Position numbers and translations under genes: made by a program
Shown here: in pieces, positions 15,625 through 25,856 of the stretch
Layout: each line of letters opens with the position of its first letter
Position numbering within the stretch: the stretch's first letter is position 1
From: Planctobacterium marinum
GTDB taxonomy: Bacteria > Pseudomonadota > Gammaproteobacteria > Enterobacterales > Alteromonadaceae
DNA length: 64,000 bases
Reading direction: 5' to 3'
Assembly: GCF_036322805.1 (NCBI RefSeq)
Contig: NZ_AP027272.1
Coordinates: 4,526,001-4,590,000 of the forward strand
The notes under the pieces: generated by a model
Databases searched by the model: none
Seen by the model: only the letters and a program-made list of their open reading frames with translations
Told to the model about the DNA's origin: nothing

Positions 15625-16959
15625 ATGAGCCGCGAAGAACAGATTGTTTTAGCTCTGCAAAAAGCCGATGGTATTTGTCCAGGCGATGGCGCGCCCATAG
15701 AAAAACATCAAAAGATGGCAGCGAATCCTTTTCGCTTTTTTCGAGGCGCTGCCGGATTATTTTACGATGATATCGCCGCGGGTATTCTCAGTATTCCCGA
15801 AGACTTAAACGCCCACCTCCCTATAACGACAGTGCAAGGCGACTGCCATCTCTCAAATTTCGGTTTTTTAACCGAAGAAGGCTCTCATGGCGATAAAGTG
15901 ATTTTCTCTCCCAATGGTTTTGATGATGCCTGTCTGGGTTATGCCAGTTGGGATTTAGTGCGGTTTGGCGTCAGTATTCTGTTGGCCCAGGATTATTGTG
16001 AAGGTATTGTCAGAGGCGAGTTCAGCTCAGAAGAAATAGACTCTATTGAAGGATTGCAAGCCACATCAGCGGAAGGGGCCATAGTGGCTATCCAGGGATT
16101 TGTACAAAGCTACATAGAGCAATGCCAGGTATTACTGGGGGACGATAAAGCGCGGCACAAGGTGGTAAATAAGTTCGACAAAGCACACGCCCTGTATCCC
16201 TTCTGTAAAAAAGCTAAAAAACGCGCCTCCGGTGGTAAACAATTTTACAGCAAGAGTGCCCTTGCTAAGGCCGTCGATTTAACCGGTTTTGTCCCTGTGT
16301 TTGACCTAAGCAGCGATAAGTTTGAAGCACTGGATGATGCCTTATACCGAGAAATTTTCGAAGTATTCTCACCTTACGTGGATGACAACATCCTGGATAT
16401 TACACGCAGGTTAGGCGCAGGTACGGGCTCTATTAATATGGACCGTTTTTATTTATTAGTAGGACCACAAGACTACATGGATGAAGAGGATTTACAATTG
16501 TGTCACATTGTAGAAGTTAAAGAGCAGCGCATGGCCGCACCACTGACACACTTTGAGACTCTGTCCCCTGTTAACCGACTCAACCCTGCCCATTTAACGG
16601 TATCTTGCCAACGGCGCATGCAGCGCAAACCGGATCTGGTTTTAGATGAGGTAGAATGGCGAGACAGCCATTGGTTGGTGCGTTCCAGACATCATTCTAA
16701 GGTGGGCATCGATCCTGAGGATATTTGCATACTAAGCGCGTCTCCTGATGAAGCACTATTACAATATGTGCAAAGTTGTGGCCAAGCACTGGCCATCGCT
16801 CACAGCCGGGGCGACCGCCGCTCCACGCGTTTTGAACAAGCTGTTTGTGAATATTTGCCGGAGCACGCCGATGACATACTCGATGTGTGCCTGACCTACG
16901 CGGTACAAGTACAGGAAGACACCCAAATATTAAGAGCATTAAATAATCCGAATGACTGA
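15625..16959 (+). CDS. DUF2252 family protein
   Basis: 444 residues from ATG 15625. The family signatures are clear: KMAANPFRFFRGAAGLFYDD near the N-terminus, QGDCHLSNFG at about 71-80, and FDDACLGYASWDLVRFGVSI around 100-118. DUF2252 proteins have a protein-kinase/aminoglycoside-phosphotransferase-like fold, and their substrate is unknown. In-frame ATGs at 15535 and 15547 would add a hydrophobic 26-30-residue leader that the family does not normally have. AAAGG precedes 15535, so the start remains uncertain. The stop overlaps the start of the PhoD-like gene by 8 bases, so the two are probably an operon. Confidence 0.88.
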   Translation: MSREEQIVLALQKADGICPGDGAPIEKHQKMAANPFRFFRGAAGLFYDDIAAGILSIPEDLNAHLPITTVQGDCHLSNFGFLTEEGSHGDKVIFSPNGFDDACLGYASWDLVRFGVSILLAQDYCEGIVRGEFSSEEIDSIEGLQATSAEGAIVAIQGFVQSYIEQCQVLLGDDKARHKVVNKFDKAHALYPFCKKAKKRASGGKQFYSKSALAKAVDLTGFVPVFDLSSDKFEALDDALYREIFEVFSPYVDDNILDITRRLGAGTGSINMDRFYLLVGPQDYMDEEDLQLCHIVEVKEQRMAAPLTHFETLSPVNRLNPAHLTVSCQRRMQRKPDLVLDEVEWRDSHWLVRSRHHSKVGIDPEDICILSASPDEALLQYVQSCGQALAIAHSRGDRRSTRFEQAVCEYLPEHADDILDVCLTYAVQVQEDTQILRALNNPND

Positions 16960-18850
16960 AACTGCCCATTCACTTAAGTTAATTGCTGGCCCTGTTGTCA
17001 GAAAACTCGATGCGAAACAGCTGGTGCTATGGTTTGTCTCCGACCAGCCTGTCACGGTAGAAGCACAGTTAAACTATGTTGAGCAAACAATTAACGCTGA
17101 ATCACCACAGGATATCGCCTTTGCCCAGCGACAACTATGCCACCAGGTGGGCCACCGTGCCTACATTTATCATCTGACCATCGATTTCCAATGCCCGCTG
17201 CAAGTGGACACGGCTATCGATTATGATTTGTTGTTCAGCACTGCTGATTCCACCTACAACCTGGCACAACTAGCACCGGATATTTGTTACCCCGGACTAA
17301 CCTCGCCCCGCATCTATTACCAGCAAACCTTGCGCCAGGTGCTGCATGGTTCTTGTCGCAAGCCTCATCATACGGAAGGTGATGCGCTGGTCAGAGTGGA
17401 CCAACACCTGGCAGATGCTCTGCAAAATAAACAACTGCCCGCAGCCCTGTTGATGATGTCAGGCGACCAGGTGTATGTGGATGATGTTGCCGGGCCGTTT
17501 TTACAGGCAATTCATCAAGTTATTGCACAACTTGGTTTGTTTAGTGAGTCTTTTTCCGGCGCTAAAGTGGGCAATTTTGAAGAATTGCTGCAGCATGAAG
17601 ACTGCTTTTATCGACGTACCGAGTTACTACCCCACAGTGACGAAAACGAAGAAGTGCAAGAGACTTTCTTTGGCGCTAAGCGCAAACCGATTTTTACCTC
17701 CGTCAATGCTAAAAATCATTTGATCACCCTCTCAGAAGTGCTCGCCATGTATTTTATGGTGTGGTCAGAGACTTGCTGGCAAGATATTGAGTTCGACAGC
17801 CAAAAAATAGCCAGCGCAGATCGGCAACAATTCGAAGACGAACTGCTATCCCTCAAGCAGTTTATTAGCACCTTGCCACAAATCCGCAGGGCCATGGCTC
17901 ATATTCCGGTGTACATGATATTCGATGATCACGATGTTACAGACGACTGGAACCTGACCCGCGAATGGGAAGAGCTGGCTTATGGTAACCCTTTTTCCAA
18001 GCGCATAATCGGCAACGCCCTGTTTGGCTATCTTTTGTGTCAGGGCTTGGGCAATGGGCCGGACCAGTACAAAGGATTACTTGAACAGATCTCACCCCAT
18101 ATCACCAGTTCGGGGATCAGCAATCACGATGAGGTTATTGATCATCTTTTTGAGTGGGATAACTGGCACTATCAAATTGCCACACAACCGAAAATGGTGG
18201 TGCTGGATACCCGTACTCACCGCTGGCGCTCAGAGGAGGATGCGGGGCAGCCCTCGGGACTTCTGGATTGGGAAAGATTGCGCGAGTTAAGAGCTCAGGT
18301 AACCGGGGAAGACTCGGTTGTGATCGTGTCCGCCGCCCCCATCTTTGGGGTGAAAATGATTGAAGCCATTCAGAAACTATTTACCATGATGGGACAAGCC
18401 CTTACCGTGGATGCGGAAAACTGGATGGCCCATCAGGGTACAGCCAAGGTATTGCTGGATATTTTCCGCGAACCAACAACAGCGCAACAATTCATTATCC
18501 TGTCAGGCGATGTGCATTACTCATTTGTTTACGATGTACGCCTCAGATTTAAAGAAACCAGCCCTGGCATCCATCAAATCACCGCCAGTGGCTTTTGTAA
18601 TCAGTTCCCGGTGAGTTTGCTCAGTAAGCTGGATACCCTAAATCGCTGGTTTTATGGCCATCGCTCGCCGCTAAACTGGTTTACCAAGCGGCGCCGCCTG
18701 AAGATTAGTACCCGCTATCCCGACAGAAAAGACAAACGTCGCTCGCTGGTGAGCAAAAGCGCGGTAGGTGTCGTAGATTTCAGCAACGACCGTAAACGCC
18801 CGGAAGCCCGTCTGCTTACCTGGGATGGTGAAGATATCGAGTTTCGTTGA
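16952..18850 (+). CDS. PhoD-like (alkaline phosphatase D family) metallophosphatase
   Basis: 632 residues. Metal-ligand motifs of the PhoD/calcineurin-like fold are in order: VLHGSCRKPHH, then MSGDQVYVDDV, then MIFDDHDVTDDWN, and the C-terminal ILSGDVHYSFVYD. The N-terminal part (to about residue 110) is a beta-rich PhoD N-domain. Unlike classic secreted PhoD, there is no Tat or Sec signal, so the protein is probably cytoplasmic. It overlaps the DUF2252 gene by 8 bases. Together they could phosphorylate and dephosphorylate a common substrate, which is speculation. Confidence 0.88.
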   Translation: MTETAHSLKLIAGPVVRKLDAKQLVLWFVSDQPVTVEAQLNYVEQTINAESPQDIAFAQRQLCHQVGHRAYIYHLTIDFQCPLQVDTAIDYDLLFSTADSTYNLAQLAPDICYPGLTSPRIYYQQTLRQVLHGSCRKPHHTEGDALVRVDQHLADALQNKQLPAALLMMSGDQVYVDDVAGPFLQAIHQVIAQLGLFSESFSGAKVGNFEELLQHEDCFYRRTELLPHSDENEEVQETFFGAKRKPIFTSVNAKNHLITLSEVLAMYFMVWSETCWQDIEFDSQKIASADRQQFEDELLSLKQFISTLPQIRRAMAHIPVYMIFDDHDVTDDWNLTREWEELAYGNPFSKRIIGNALFGYLLCQGLGNGPDQYKGLLEQISPHITSSGISNHDEVIDHLFEWDNWHYQIATQPKMVVLDTRTHRWRSEEDAGQPSGLLDWERLRELRAQVTGEDSVVIVSAAPIFGVKMIEAIQKLFTMMGQALTVDAENWMAHQGTAKVLLDIFREPTTAQQFIILSGDVHYSFVYDVRLRFKETSPGIHQITASGFCNQFPVSLLSKLDTLNRWFYGHRSPLNWFTKRRRLKISTRYPDRKDKRRSLVSKSAVGVVDFSNDRKRPEARLLTWDGEDIEFR

Positions 18851-18959
18851 ATAAGATGTAAACCTTCAAATTAATGGACATTCATTTGCATATTTGCTGG
18901 GCAGCGCTAATCTAAAATTAACTACAGCGATCCTGTGAATGGATATCGGAGAACCCTAC

Positions 18960-19781
18960 ATGCAGGCCAAAGCCTCTTCGGCTAACCCACTTCAAGACTT
19001 TCTCAACAGAGCCAGGGAAGCCGAGCCACAGCAACACAGCGAGTTACTCAGCGAAGCTGTGGACATTATTGCCCAACAACTTGCTCCAGTGCCCAGCCAA
19101 ATCCCCCCCAATAAGAAGGAAATCGAAAAGGTATGCCGTGGCATTGGGCATGACTTTAATGGCATTTTAGCCAATATTAGAGGCATGGTGGAAATCACTC
19201 AGATGATGGTACCTGATGCGCCAGAAAACGTGCAAAATACCTTTGTTAAAATTCTCTCCATGGTGGAGCGCGGTCATCATGCCAGCGAGATGATCAGACT
19301 TTACGGCAAGGTATACGATTGTCAGAAAAAGCAATTGCAGTTAGCACCGTTTTTGAAACGCTGTCTCAATGATATTCGTATCCGCCTGGAAATGCCCTTT
19401 TTTCTTGAGGTACCGTCTCCAGATGATACTCATTTACTGATGGACGAGATGCAATTGGAGGCTTTGCTACTGCAACTGATTAAAAACGCTCAAGATGCCG
19501 TTACCCAAGTCAACGAACAGAGTATTCAGGTAGCTCTGTCTGTGACGACCGATGGACAGCTACAGATATCGGTGCACGATCAAGGTTGCGGCATAGACCC
19601 AGATGTAGGTGAAGAGTTATTTCAACCATTCTACAGTACCAAAAAAGCTGGCACAGGCATTGGGTTGGGGCTGAGTATCGTCAAGCAAATTGTCATGAAC
19701 CACGATGGGAGTATCGCCTACACCAGTAGCAAAACTGAAGGGACACACTTTACCTGCATCCTTCCGGTCATCGTTACCTGA
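18960..19781 (+). CDS. Soluble sensor-less histidine kinase
   Basis: 273 residues from ATG 18960 (GGAG 8 bases upstream). The H-box is GIGHDFNGIL with His64. The N-box LIKNAQDAV, G1 DQGCGID and G2 GTGIGLGLSIV form a complete HATPase_c domain. There is no transmembrane segment, PAS domain or receiver, and no response regulator next door. This makes it an orphan kinase of the NtrB-like HPK4 style that must receive its signal through another protein. The DFN in the H-box resembles hybrid-kinase dimerisation domains. Confidence 0.85.
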   Translation: MQAKASSANPLQDFLNRAREAEPQQHSELLSEAVDIIAQQLAPVPSQIPPNKKEIEKVCRGIGHDFNGILANIRGMVEITQMMVPDAPENVQNTFVKILSMVERGHHASEMIRLYGKVYDCQKKQLQLAPFLKRCLNDIRIRLEMPFFLEVPSPDDTHLLMDEMQLEALLLQLIKNAQDAVTQVNEQSIQVALSVTTDGQLQISVHDQGCGIDPDVGEELFQPFYSTKKAGTGIGLGLSIVKQIVMNHDGSIAYTSSKTEGTHFTCILPVIVT

Positions 19782-19790
19782 GCCAAGAAT

Positions 19791-20177
19791 TTAGCGTTTT
19801 TCAATAAGGTCCCATTTGTTGCCGAACTCATCTTCAAATACCGCAACAATACCATAGGGTTCCTCCCTTGGAGACTCCAGAAACTTGACCCCTTTGGCTA
19901 GCATCGCCTTGTGGTCGCGATAGAAGTCATCGGTCTGCAGAAACAACCACACCCTATCGGCTCCTTGTTGCCCAATAAGCTTTTGTTGTGCCTCGTTGCT
20001 GGCTTGAGCCAATACAATTTGCGTTTCTGTGGCACCTTTAGGCCTCACCGTCACCCAGCGTTTGCGCCCTTGGTCTATGTCTTCTAACAGTTCAAAGCCC
20101 AGTTTTTGACAATAAAAGTCGATGGCCTTGTCGTAATCCGACACAATAATACTCACCGCAGATAAACACTGCTTCAT
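19791..20177 (-). CDS. Glyoxalase/VOC superfamily protein
   Basis: 128 residues from ATG 20177, with AAGGAAAG upstream. Two beta-alpha-beta-beta-beta modules are visible: SAVSIIVSDYDKAIDFYCQKLGFEL and VWLFLQTDDFYRDHKAMLAKG ending VAVFEDEFGNKWDLIE. The closing Glu of the second module is a usual metal ligand. VOC proteins include lyases, dioxygenases and resistance proteins, and the specific reaction cannot be told. It is in the same orientation as, and 23 bases from, the acetyltransferase gene upstream of it. Confidence 0.85.
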   Translation of the reverse strand: MKQCLSAVSIIVSDYDKAIDFYCQKLGFELLEDIDQGRKRWVTVRPKGATETQIVLAQASNEAQQKLIGQQGADRVWLFLQTDDFYRDHKAMLAKGVKFLESPREEPYGIVAVFEDEFGNKWDLIEKR

Positions 20178-20200
20178 AATCTTTCCTTGCAATAACCAGG

Positions 20201-20719
20201 TTAAAAAGTAAGTCGATATAGATCGGTATCTTTGTCGGGATCAAAATGGGGTAAGTTTTGTTTGAACTCAAAACCCAACTTGCGTAGTAAACTGATAGAA
20301 GCTTGATTTTCCGGTGTCACTAAAGCTTCAAGATACGGCCAATCGCCATGTTTTTTCATTTGTTCGATGAGTCCCAAACAAGCTTCCTTAGCGTAGCCTT
20401 TACCACGGGCGGAAGCTAAAAAAGCAAAACCGATATCCGGAGACTTGAGGTTATCTCTCTGCAATAAACCGCAGGTACCGACAAATTCCCCACTTCGCGC
20501 TTCTCTTACCGCCAACACGCCAAATCCTTGTTGGCGATACATGCGCATCGGCCCGTTTTCGATATAACGTTTAGCACTATCAAGATCGTAGACACCGCGA
20601 TCACCAATGTATTTTTTCCAGTCGGGATCCAAATTCAGCGTGAGTATCATCTCAGCATCGCCAAAATCAAGTGGTCTTATGCTTAGACGTGGGGTATCGA
20701 AGCACATGTAAGGGCTCAT
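20201..20719 (-). CDS. GNAT acetyltransferase, RimJ/RimL-like
   Basis: 172 residues with the RimJ/RimL-type pattern: start PRLSIRPLDFGDAEMIL, central GFAFLASARGKGYAKEACLGL with the acetyl-CoA pyrophosphate loop RGKGYA, and C-terminal NQASISLLRKLGFEFKQ. It probably acetylates a protein N-terminus or a small amine. Its start overlaps the stop of the upstream GGCT-like gene by ATGA (20716-20719), so the two are translationally coupled. Confidence 0.88.
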   Translation of the reverse strand: MSPYMCFDTPRLSIRPLDFGDAEMILTLNLDPDWKKYIGDRGVYDLDSAKRYIENGPMRMYRQQGFGVLAVREARSGEFVGTCGLLQRDNLKSPDIGFAFLASARGKGYAKEACLGLIEQMKKHGDWPYLEALVTPENQASISLLRKLGFEFKQNLPHFDPDKDTDLYRLTF

Positions 20720-21411
20720 GGTGACTCCTGTCGAAATTGTAATAATCCAGCCTGCTCCAACAATTCGTCAATGCGCAGATGCATATCGCTATCCAATGCA
20801 GCTAAACGGGGATATCTGGGCTCGTGGCGATCATTAACCCAGTGACCTTGCCAACCTCGCGTGCGCTCAATAAAGTGCATTGCGAAATCAACACCAACAT
20901 GTTGCAAACAACCGGAAAGACAGGTGTCGACGTAAGTCTGAAAAATCGGGAAATTGGTGCTGGCAGTACCGGGCTGTTCCACCTGACAAATCCAAACCAC
21001 AGCATCATTCAATTGCGCATGCAGTTCAGCGTCTTGTTCAGCATTGTGTGCTTGAATACTTGCCAGATCAAGCTGAGTAAACTGATAGCTTTGCTCACGC
21101 TGTTGCAATGCAGGGGTAATTTCAGCGACGGGCACCAACATCGCATTAAGCGTCTCTGTTTGACCGCCAGGCAAGGCGCCTACACAGGTATAGCGATTGT
21201 CAGGACAATTCATATTCCAGGACCGTTGCCAACCAGTAACATGTACCGGTATTCCTTCTGCGTCTATCTGGCTATAGCGCAAACGGCTATCGTGGCTCAT
21301 CAAACTGCCATAACCCACCACATAATGTTTACTAAGAGCGTGTTTTTTAAGAGCGTGTTGTTTCAAAGATTGTTGCTGGCCACTTTTCTGCTGCGACAAA
21401 AGGTTATCCAC
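20716..21411 (-). CDS. Gamma-glutamylcyclotransferase-like protein
   Basis: 231 residues. The substrate-binding loop of the GGCT/AIG2-like fold appears as YVVGYGSLMS near residue 31, followed by VTGWQRSWN and, further on, GQTETLNAMLVPV. The family cleaves gamma-glutamyl peptides to release 5-oxoproline or acts in related gamma-glutamylamine chemistry. The start is not certain: GTG 21411 is used because no ATG precedes the conserved loop. The first 25 residues are Gln/Lys/His-rich (LKQHALKKHALSKH). It leads an operon with the acetyltransferase and probably the VOC gene. The prmA promoter region is divergent from it. Confidence 0.75.
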   Translation of the reverse strand: MDNLLSQQKSGQQQSLKQHALKKHALSKHYVVGYGSLMSHDSRLRYSQIDAEGIPVHVTGWQRSWNMNCPDNRYTCVGALPGGQTETLNAMLVPVAEITPALQQREQSYQFTQLDLASIQAHNAEQDAELHAQLNDAVVWICQVEQPGTASTNFPIFQTYVDTCLSGCLQHVGVDFAMHFIERTRGWQGHWVNDRHEPRYPRLAALDSDMHLRIDELLEQAGLLQFRQESP

Positions 21412-21471
21412 ACTGATTCAATGTATAATGTATTGCAGTAAATCAAATGCAATTTAAGGATTCAAGAATTC

Positions 21472-22362
21472 ATGCCCTGGATTCAGTTAAAAATCGACGT
21501 CACTGAAAAAGATGCAGAAGCGGTATCTACCTTGATGAGTGGCAACGGCGCACAAGCCGTTACTTTTACCGATGCCAAAGATAGCCCACTATTCGAACCC
21601 AAGCCAGGCGAGGTAGTGCTGTGGCCCAATACCACAGTTATTGGTTTATTCGAAGCCGATCACGATATGCAGGGCGTGATTCAGCGCATGGCACAAACTA
21701 AAGTGCTAGGTGAGGACTTTGCTTATAAGCTGGACCAACTGGAAGACAAAGATTGGGAACGGGAATGGATGGACAACTTCAAACCTATGCAGTTTGGCGA
21801 CAAACTTTGGATCTGTCCCAGCTGGTGCGACATTCCCAACCCCGATGCCGTCAATATCATGTTAGACCCGGGTCTGGCATTCGGCACCGGTACCCACCCC
21901 ACCACCTCGTTGTGTTTACAATGGCTGGACAAACAAGAGCTGGCAGATAAAACCGTGCTGGATTTCGGTTGCGGCTCTGGCATTTTGGGTATCGCCGCAA
22001 TCAAGCTTGGTGCCAAGCGCGTTATTGGCATCGACATTGATCCGCAAGCCTTAGAGGCAACGCAAGAAAATGCCCGGCGCAATGATTGTGAAAACGACTT
22101 CGAACTCTACCTGCCAGAGCAGCAACCTGACGAGCAGGTGGATCTGGTACTGGCAAACATTCTGGCCGGACCACTGCGTGAGTTAAGAGAGCTGATTGCT
22201 GGCCAATGCAAGCAAGGTGGGCAACTGGTGCTATCCGGTATTCTGGAGAGCCAGGCGGCTGAATTAAACACTTTGTACAGCGAGTTTTTTGCTATGGATG
22301 AACCGCAATTTCTGGATGAATGGTCGAGATTGAGTGGTAAAAAACGCTGTCAACCCGGTTGA
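21472..22362 (+). CDS. prmA: Ribosomal protein L11 methyltransferase
   Basis: 296 residues, the normal PrmA length. It trimethylates ribosomal protein L11. The N-terminal substrate-recognition domain begins MPWIQLKID. The Rossmann methyltransferase has [16 protein letters not shown], the SAM loop [20 protein letters not shown], and the NILAGPL motif. A TATAAT at 21424-21429 lies 42 bases upstream. It precedes dusB-fis, the usual gammaproteobacterial order. Confidence 0.97.
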   Translation: MPWIQLKIDVTEKDAEAVSTLMSGNGAQAVTFTDAKDSPLFEPKPGEVVLWPNTTVIGLFEADHDMQGVIQRMAQTKVLGEDFAYKLDQLEDKDWEREWMDNFKPMQFGDKLWICPSWCDIPNPDAVNIMLDPGLAFGTGTHPTTSLCLQWLDKQELADKTVLDFGCGSGILGIAAIKLGAKRVIGIDIDPQALEATQENARRNDCENDFELYLPEQQPDEQVDLVLANILAGPLRELRELIAGQCKQGGQLVLSGILESQAAELNTLYSEFFAMDEPQFLDEWSRLSGKKRCQPG

Positions 22363-22483
22363 CGTCAAAAAAAAGTACAATTTGTTTAAAATCTAGCCTT
22401 TTCAAACGCAAAAAAAGTCCGTACACTTAGCGCCCTTTTGAGAACTTGGGTGTTTTTTACACAATTTTGTACACGAGTCCGGA

Positions 22484-23494
22484 ATGCAAATAGCACAATA
22501 TAAACTGCAAAATAATGTGTTACTTGCCCCGATGGCTGGCGTAACAGACAGGCCCTTCAGACAACTCTGTCATCGTTTAGGCGCCGGATTAGTGGTTTCA
22601 GAAATGTTGTCCAGTAATCCTGAAGTGTGGAAATCGCAGAAGTCTCAACAACGCATGAACCACGACGGTGAAACGGGAATACGCTCGGTGCAAATTGCAG
22701 GCTCCGAACCCCACCTGATGGCACAAGCGGCACAATTCAATGTGCAAAACGGCGCGCAGATCATCGATATCAACATGGGCTGCCCGGCCAAAAAAGTAAA
22801 CAAAAAACTGGCGGGTTCCGCATTACTGCAATATCCCGAACTGGTGGAAGATATTATCGCGGCTGTGGTTTCAGCCGTTTCGGTGCCTGTAACCCTGAAA
22901 ATTCGAACGGGTTGGAACACTGAAAATCGAAATGCTGTTGAAATAGCCAAAATTGCCGAGCGCAATGGCATTCAATCACTGGCGGTGCACGGTCGAACGA
23001 AGGCTTGCATGTACAAAGGTGAAGCAGAGTACGACACCATCAAAGCAGTAAAGCAGGAAATTTCCATTCCCGTGGTGGCTAATGGCGACATTACCACACC
23101 GGAGAAAGCCAAATTCGTACTGGATTACACCGGGGCAGACGGTGTGATGATCGGTCGCGGCGCTCAGGGTAACCCTTGGATATTTGAAGCGATTAATCAT
23201 TACCTGGCGACAGGCAAACAACTTCCCGCGCCTGCACTGTCCGAAGTGAGGGATGTGCTCATTGAGCATATCCAAAATGTTCACCAGTTTTACGGTGAAC
23301 TCATGGGAGCAAGAATTGCCCGCAAACACGTGGGCTGGTATTTAGCGGAGCATGATTCCAAATCATTCCGCAGGGCTTTCAATGCCATTGATGACGCAAA
23401 TCATCAAATAGAGGCATTGCAGGCATTTTTTGAAGAGCTGGCGATTGCACAGTTAGAAGCAAAAAGCGCTTCGGTTGCAGCAACGGCAGCATAA
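22484..23494 (+). CDS. dusB: tRNA-dihydrouridine synthase B
   Basis: 336-residue FMN enzyme that reduces uridine 17 in the tRNA D-loop. The motifs are [14 protein letters not shown], then [20 protein letters not shown] with the catalytic Cys, then [18 protein letters not shown] and [18 protein letters not shown]. It lies 28 bases before fis, and dusB-fis is a well-known operon in which the growth-phase-controlled promoter lies upstream of dusB. The 120-base spacer after prmA probably contains that promoter. Confidence 0.97.
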   Translation: MQIAQYKLQNNVLLAPMAGVTDRPFRQLCHRLGAGLVVSEMLSSNPEVWKSQKSQQRMNHDGETGIRSVQIAGSEPHLMAQAAQFNVQNGAQIIDINMGCPAKKVNKKLAGSALLQYPELVEDIIAAVVSAVSVPVTLKIRTGWNTENRNAVEIAKIAERNGIQSLAVHGRTKACMYKGEAEYDTIKAVKQEISIPVVANGDITTPEKAKFVLDYTGADGVMIGRGAQGNPWIFEAINHYLATGKQLPAPALSEVRDVLIEHIQNVHQFYGELMGARIARKHVGWYLAEHDSKSFRRAFNAIDDANHQIEALQAFFEELAIAQLEAKSASVAATAA

Positions 23495-23522
23495 ACTAAC
23501 CAGGAAAAGAGCAAGACGGTAT

Positions 23523-23816
23523 ATGTTCGATCAAAACGTTACATCTCCATTTACAACTACAGTAACTACGCCTTCTCAAACACAGGCTCAAAAGCCTTTG
23601 CGTGATTCAGTAAAACAGGCTGTTAACAAGTATCTTAAGCAATTAGACAACACCGACATCGACAACTTGTACGATTTGGTATTGGCTGAAGTTGAAGCAC
23701 CTCTGTTAGAAGAGATCATGACTTATACTCGCGGTAACCAAACTCGCGCTGCGCTAATGATGGGTATCAACCGTGGTACTCTGCGCAAAAAGTTAAAGCA
23801 ATACGGCATGAACTAA
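23523..23816 (+). CDS. fis: DNA-binding protein Fis
   Basis: 97 residues, a nucleoid-associated activator of rRNA and other promoters. ATG 23523 starts [10 protein letters not shown], the normal Fis N-terminus. The C-terminal HTH is [26 protein letters not shown], nearly invariant in the family and shared with NtrC. It is cotranscribed with dusB and followed by a terminator. Confidence 0.98.
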   Translation: MFDQNVTSPFTTTVTTPSQTQAQKPLRDSVKQAVNKYLKQLDNTDIDNLYDLVLAEVEAPLLEEIMTYTRGNQTRAALMMGINRGTLRKKLKQYGMN

Positions 23817-23840
23817 GTCGTATTGACTATACTATTTAAA

Positions 23841-23866
23841 AAAGAGCACCTCAGGGTGCTCTTTTA
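23841..23866 (+). terminator. Rho-independent terminator of dusB-fis
   Basis: The stem AAAGAGCACC/GGTGCTCTTT with a four-base loop is followed by a short T-rich tail. Confidence 0.9.
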
Positions 23867-23931
23867 GTTTTCCCCCTAAGATTCCTGACTATTTAGTCAA
23901 CCACAACTCAGTCATTAAGGTAGCTGTTTAC

Positions 23932-25509
23932 ATGGAAACACCTAAACCTATTCGTCGCGCCCTATTGAGCGTTTCTGACAAAACCGGCATCGTTGATTTT
24001 GCAAAAGCGCTGGCAGAGCGCAATGTTGCTATTTTATCCACTGGCGGCACGGCAAAGCTGTTGGCCGAAAATGGCCTGACGGTCACCGAAGTCTCTGAAT
24101 ATACTGGCCATCCAGAAATTATGGCAGGCCGGGTAAAAACCCTTCATCCCAAAGTACATGGCGGCATCCTGGGTCGTCGTGGTCAGGATGAAGGCGTAAT
24201 GCAAGAGCACGGTATCGATGCTATTGATATGGTAGTAGTGAATCTTTACCCCTTCGCACAAACGGTTGCCAGCGATGATTGCACATTAGAAGACGCCATC
24301 GAAAATATCGATATCGGTGGTCCAACAATGGTGCGTGCTGCGGCGAAAAACCACAACGATGTGGCGATTGTGGTGAATGCCAACCGCTATGATGCCATCA
24401 TCAAAGAAATGGATAGCAACCAAGGTTCACTGAGCTACAACACCCGTTTTGATTTAGCCATTGCCGCCTTTGAACACACGGCGCAGTACGATGGCATGAT
24501 TGCCAACTATTTCGGCACCACTGTCTACGGTGAAGACAGCACAACGCAATTTCCGCGTACTTACAACCAGCAGTTCATCAAAAAGCAAGACTTGCGTTAC
24601 GGCGAAAATAGCCATCAGGAAGCGGCTTTTTATGTAGAAAATGATGTGCAAGAAGCCTCAGTTTCTACCGCTACGCAGTTACAAGGCAAAGCATTGTCTT
24701 ACAACAATATCGCCGATACCGATGCCGCGCTGGAGTGCGTTAAAGAATTCCAGCAACCGGCTTGTGTCATTGTAAAACACGCTAACCCTTGCGGTGTTGC
24801 TTTGGGTGACAACATTCTCGAAGCATACGATCGCGCCTTTAAAACCGACCCTACCTCAGCCTTTGGCGGCATCATTGCCTTTAACAAAACCCTGGATAAA
24901 GATACGGCGCAAGCCATCATCGACCGTCAGTTTGTGGAAGTGATCATCGCGCCAGAGGTATCTGAAGAGGCCAAAGCGGTGCTTGCAGCTAAACAAAACG
25001 TGCGCGTCCTGGAATGCGGCGATTGGCAAGGACAGCTCACTGATGAGCACGACATCAAGCGCGTTAATGGCGGCCTGTTAGTGCAAGAGCGTGACTTTGG
25101 CATGGTGGAAAAAGAGGATCTGAAAGTGGTATCGAAAGTACAACCTTCAGAAGAGCAACTAGACGACCTGTTATTCGCCTGGAAAGTGGCAAAGTACGTG
25201 AAATCCAATGCCATCGTTTATTGCAAAGATAAGATGACCATTGGTGTGGGCGCAGGCCAAATGAGTCGCGTGTATTCGGCGAAAATTGCGGGTATCAAAG
25301 CTGCCGATGAGAACCTACAGGTAGCTGGCTCTGTTATGGCTTCTGACGCCTTCTTCCCATTCCGTGACGGTATCGATGCCGCTGCTGAAGCGGGCATTAA
25401 AGCCGTTATTCAACCCGGTGGTTCAATGCGTGATGAGGAAGTTATCGCTGCAGCCGATGAACATGGCATCGCCATGGTATTTACCGGCATGCGTCACTTC
25501 AGACATTAA
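23932..25509 (+). CDS. purH: Bifunctional AICAR formyltransferase / IMP cyclohydrolase
   Basis: 525 residues catalysing the last two steps of IMP synthesis. The N-terminal IMP cyclohydrolase (MGS-like) domain has [16 protein letters not shown] followed by [10 protein letters not shown]. The C-terminal AICAR transformylase has [11 protein letters not shown], with the catalytic His-Ala-Asn, then [10 protein letters not shown] and [12 protein letters not shown]. It is a single gene between terminators; in many relatives purD follows, but not here. Confidence 0.97.
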   Translation: METPKPIRRALLSVSDKTGIVDFAKALAERNVAILSTGGTAKLLAENGLTVTEVSEYTGHPEIMAGRVKTLHPKVHGGILGRRGQDEGVMQEHGIDAIDMVVVNLYPFAQTVASDDCTLEDAIENIDIGGPTMVRAAAKNHNDVAIVVNANRYDAIIKEMDSNQGSLSYNTRFDLAIAAFEHTAQYDGMIANYFGTTVYGEDSTTQFPRTYNQQFIKKQDLRYGENSHQEAAFYVENDVQEASVSTATQLQGKALSYNNIADTDAALECVKEFQQPACVIVKHANPCGVALGDNILEAYDRAFKTDPTSAFGGIIAFNKTLDKDTAQAIIDRQFVEVIIAPEVSEEAKAVLAAKQNVRVLECGDWQGQLTDEHDIKRVNGGLLVQERDFGMVEKEDLKVVSKVQPSEEQLDDLLFAWKVAKYVKSNAIVYCKDKMTIGVGAGQMSRVYSAKIAGIKAADENLQVAGSVMASDAFFPFRDGIDAAAEAGIKAVIQPGGSMRDEEVIAAADEHGIAMVFTGMRHFRH

Positions 25510-25525
25510 TTGTTTATCTAATATT

Positions 25526-25550
25526 GGCCGATCAAACTTGATCGGCCCTT
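25526..25550. terminator. Bidirectional terminator between purH and a convergent small gene
   Basis: The stem GGCCGATCAA/TTGATCGGCC has a two-base centre. T and A residues on each side allow function in both directions. Confidence 0.75.
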
Positions 25551-25761
25551 ATTGCAAAGAAGCGCGTTGATGATGGCACATCGCATCAAACAATCTCAAC
25601 AGTAACATCGCCACTCCCCAGGCAACCGCAAAACCAGCGAAAAACCATAGCGTATCCACTGAAAAAAAGTTGCGATAATCGAACCACAGTTGCACCCCTA
25701 AGAAAAACTCAAAAAGGTTCAACAGCAATACGGCGATGATAAGCTTGCTCAAAAAACGCAT
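25549..25761 (-). CDS. Small two-helix membrane protein
   Basis: 70 residues with two hydrophobic segments, LIIAVLLLNLFEFFLGVQLWF and LWFFAGFAVAWGVAMLLLRLF, separated by a short polar loop. The family is unknown. It starts at ATG 25761 and its end overlaps the purH terminator by two bases. It is probably a genuine but minor gene. Confidence 0.6.
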   Translation of the reverse strand: MRFLSKLIIAVLLLNLFEFFLGVQLWFDYRNFFSVDTLWFFAGFAVAWGVAMLLLRLFDAMCHHQRASLQ

Positions 25762-25856
25762 GACAATGCCACTCCAGAGTTTTAAATAAAAATCAGTTTA
25801 GCAGCATCCTGGATGGTAACAAAGTTTACCCTTTGTAATTTATTTGATGTGCTTGA

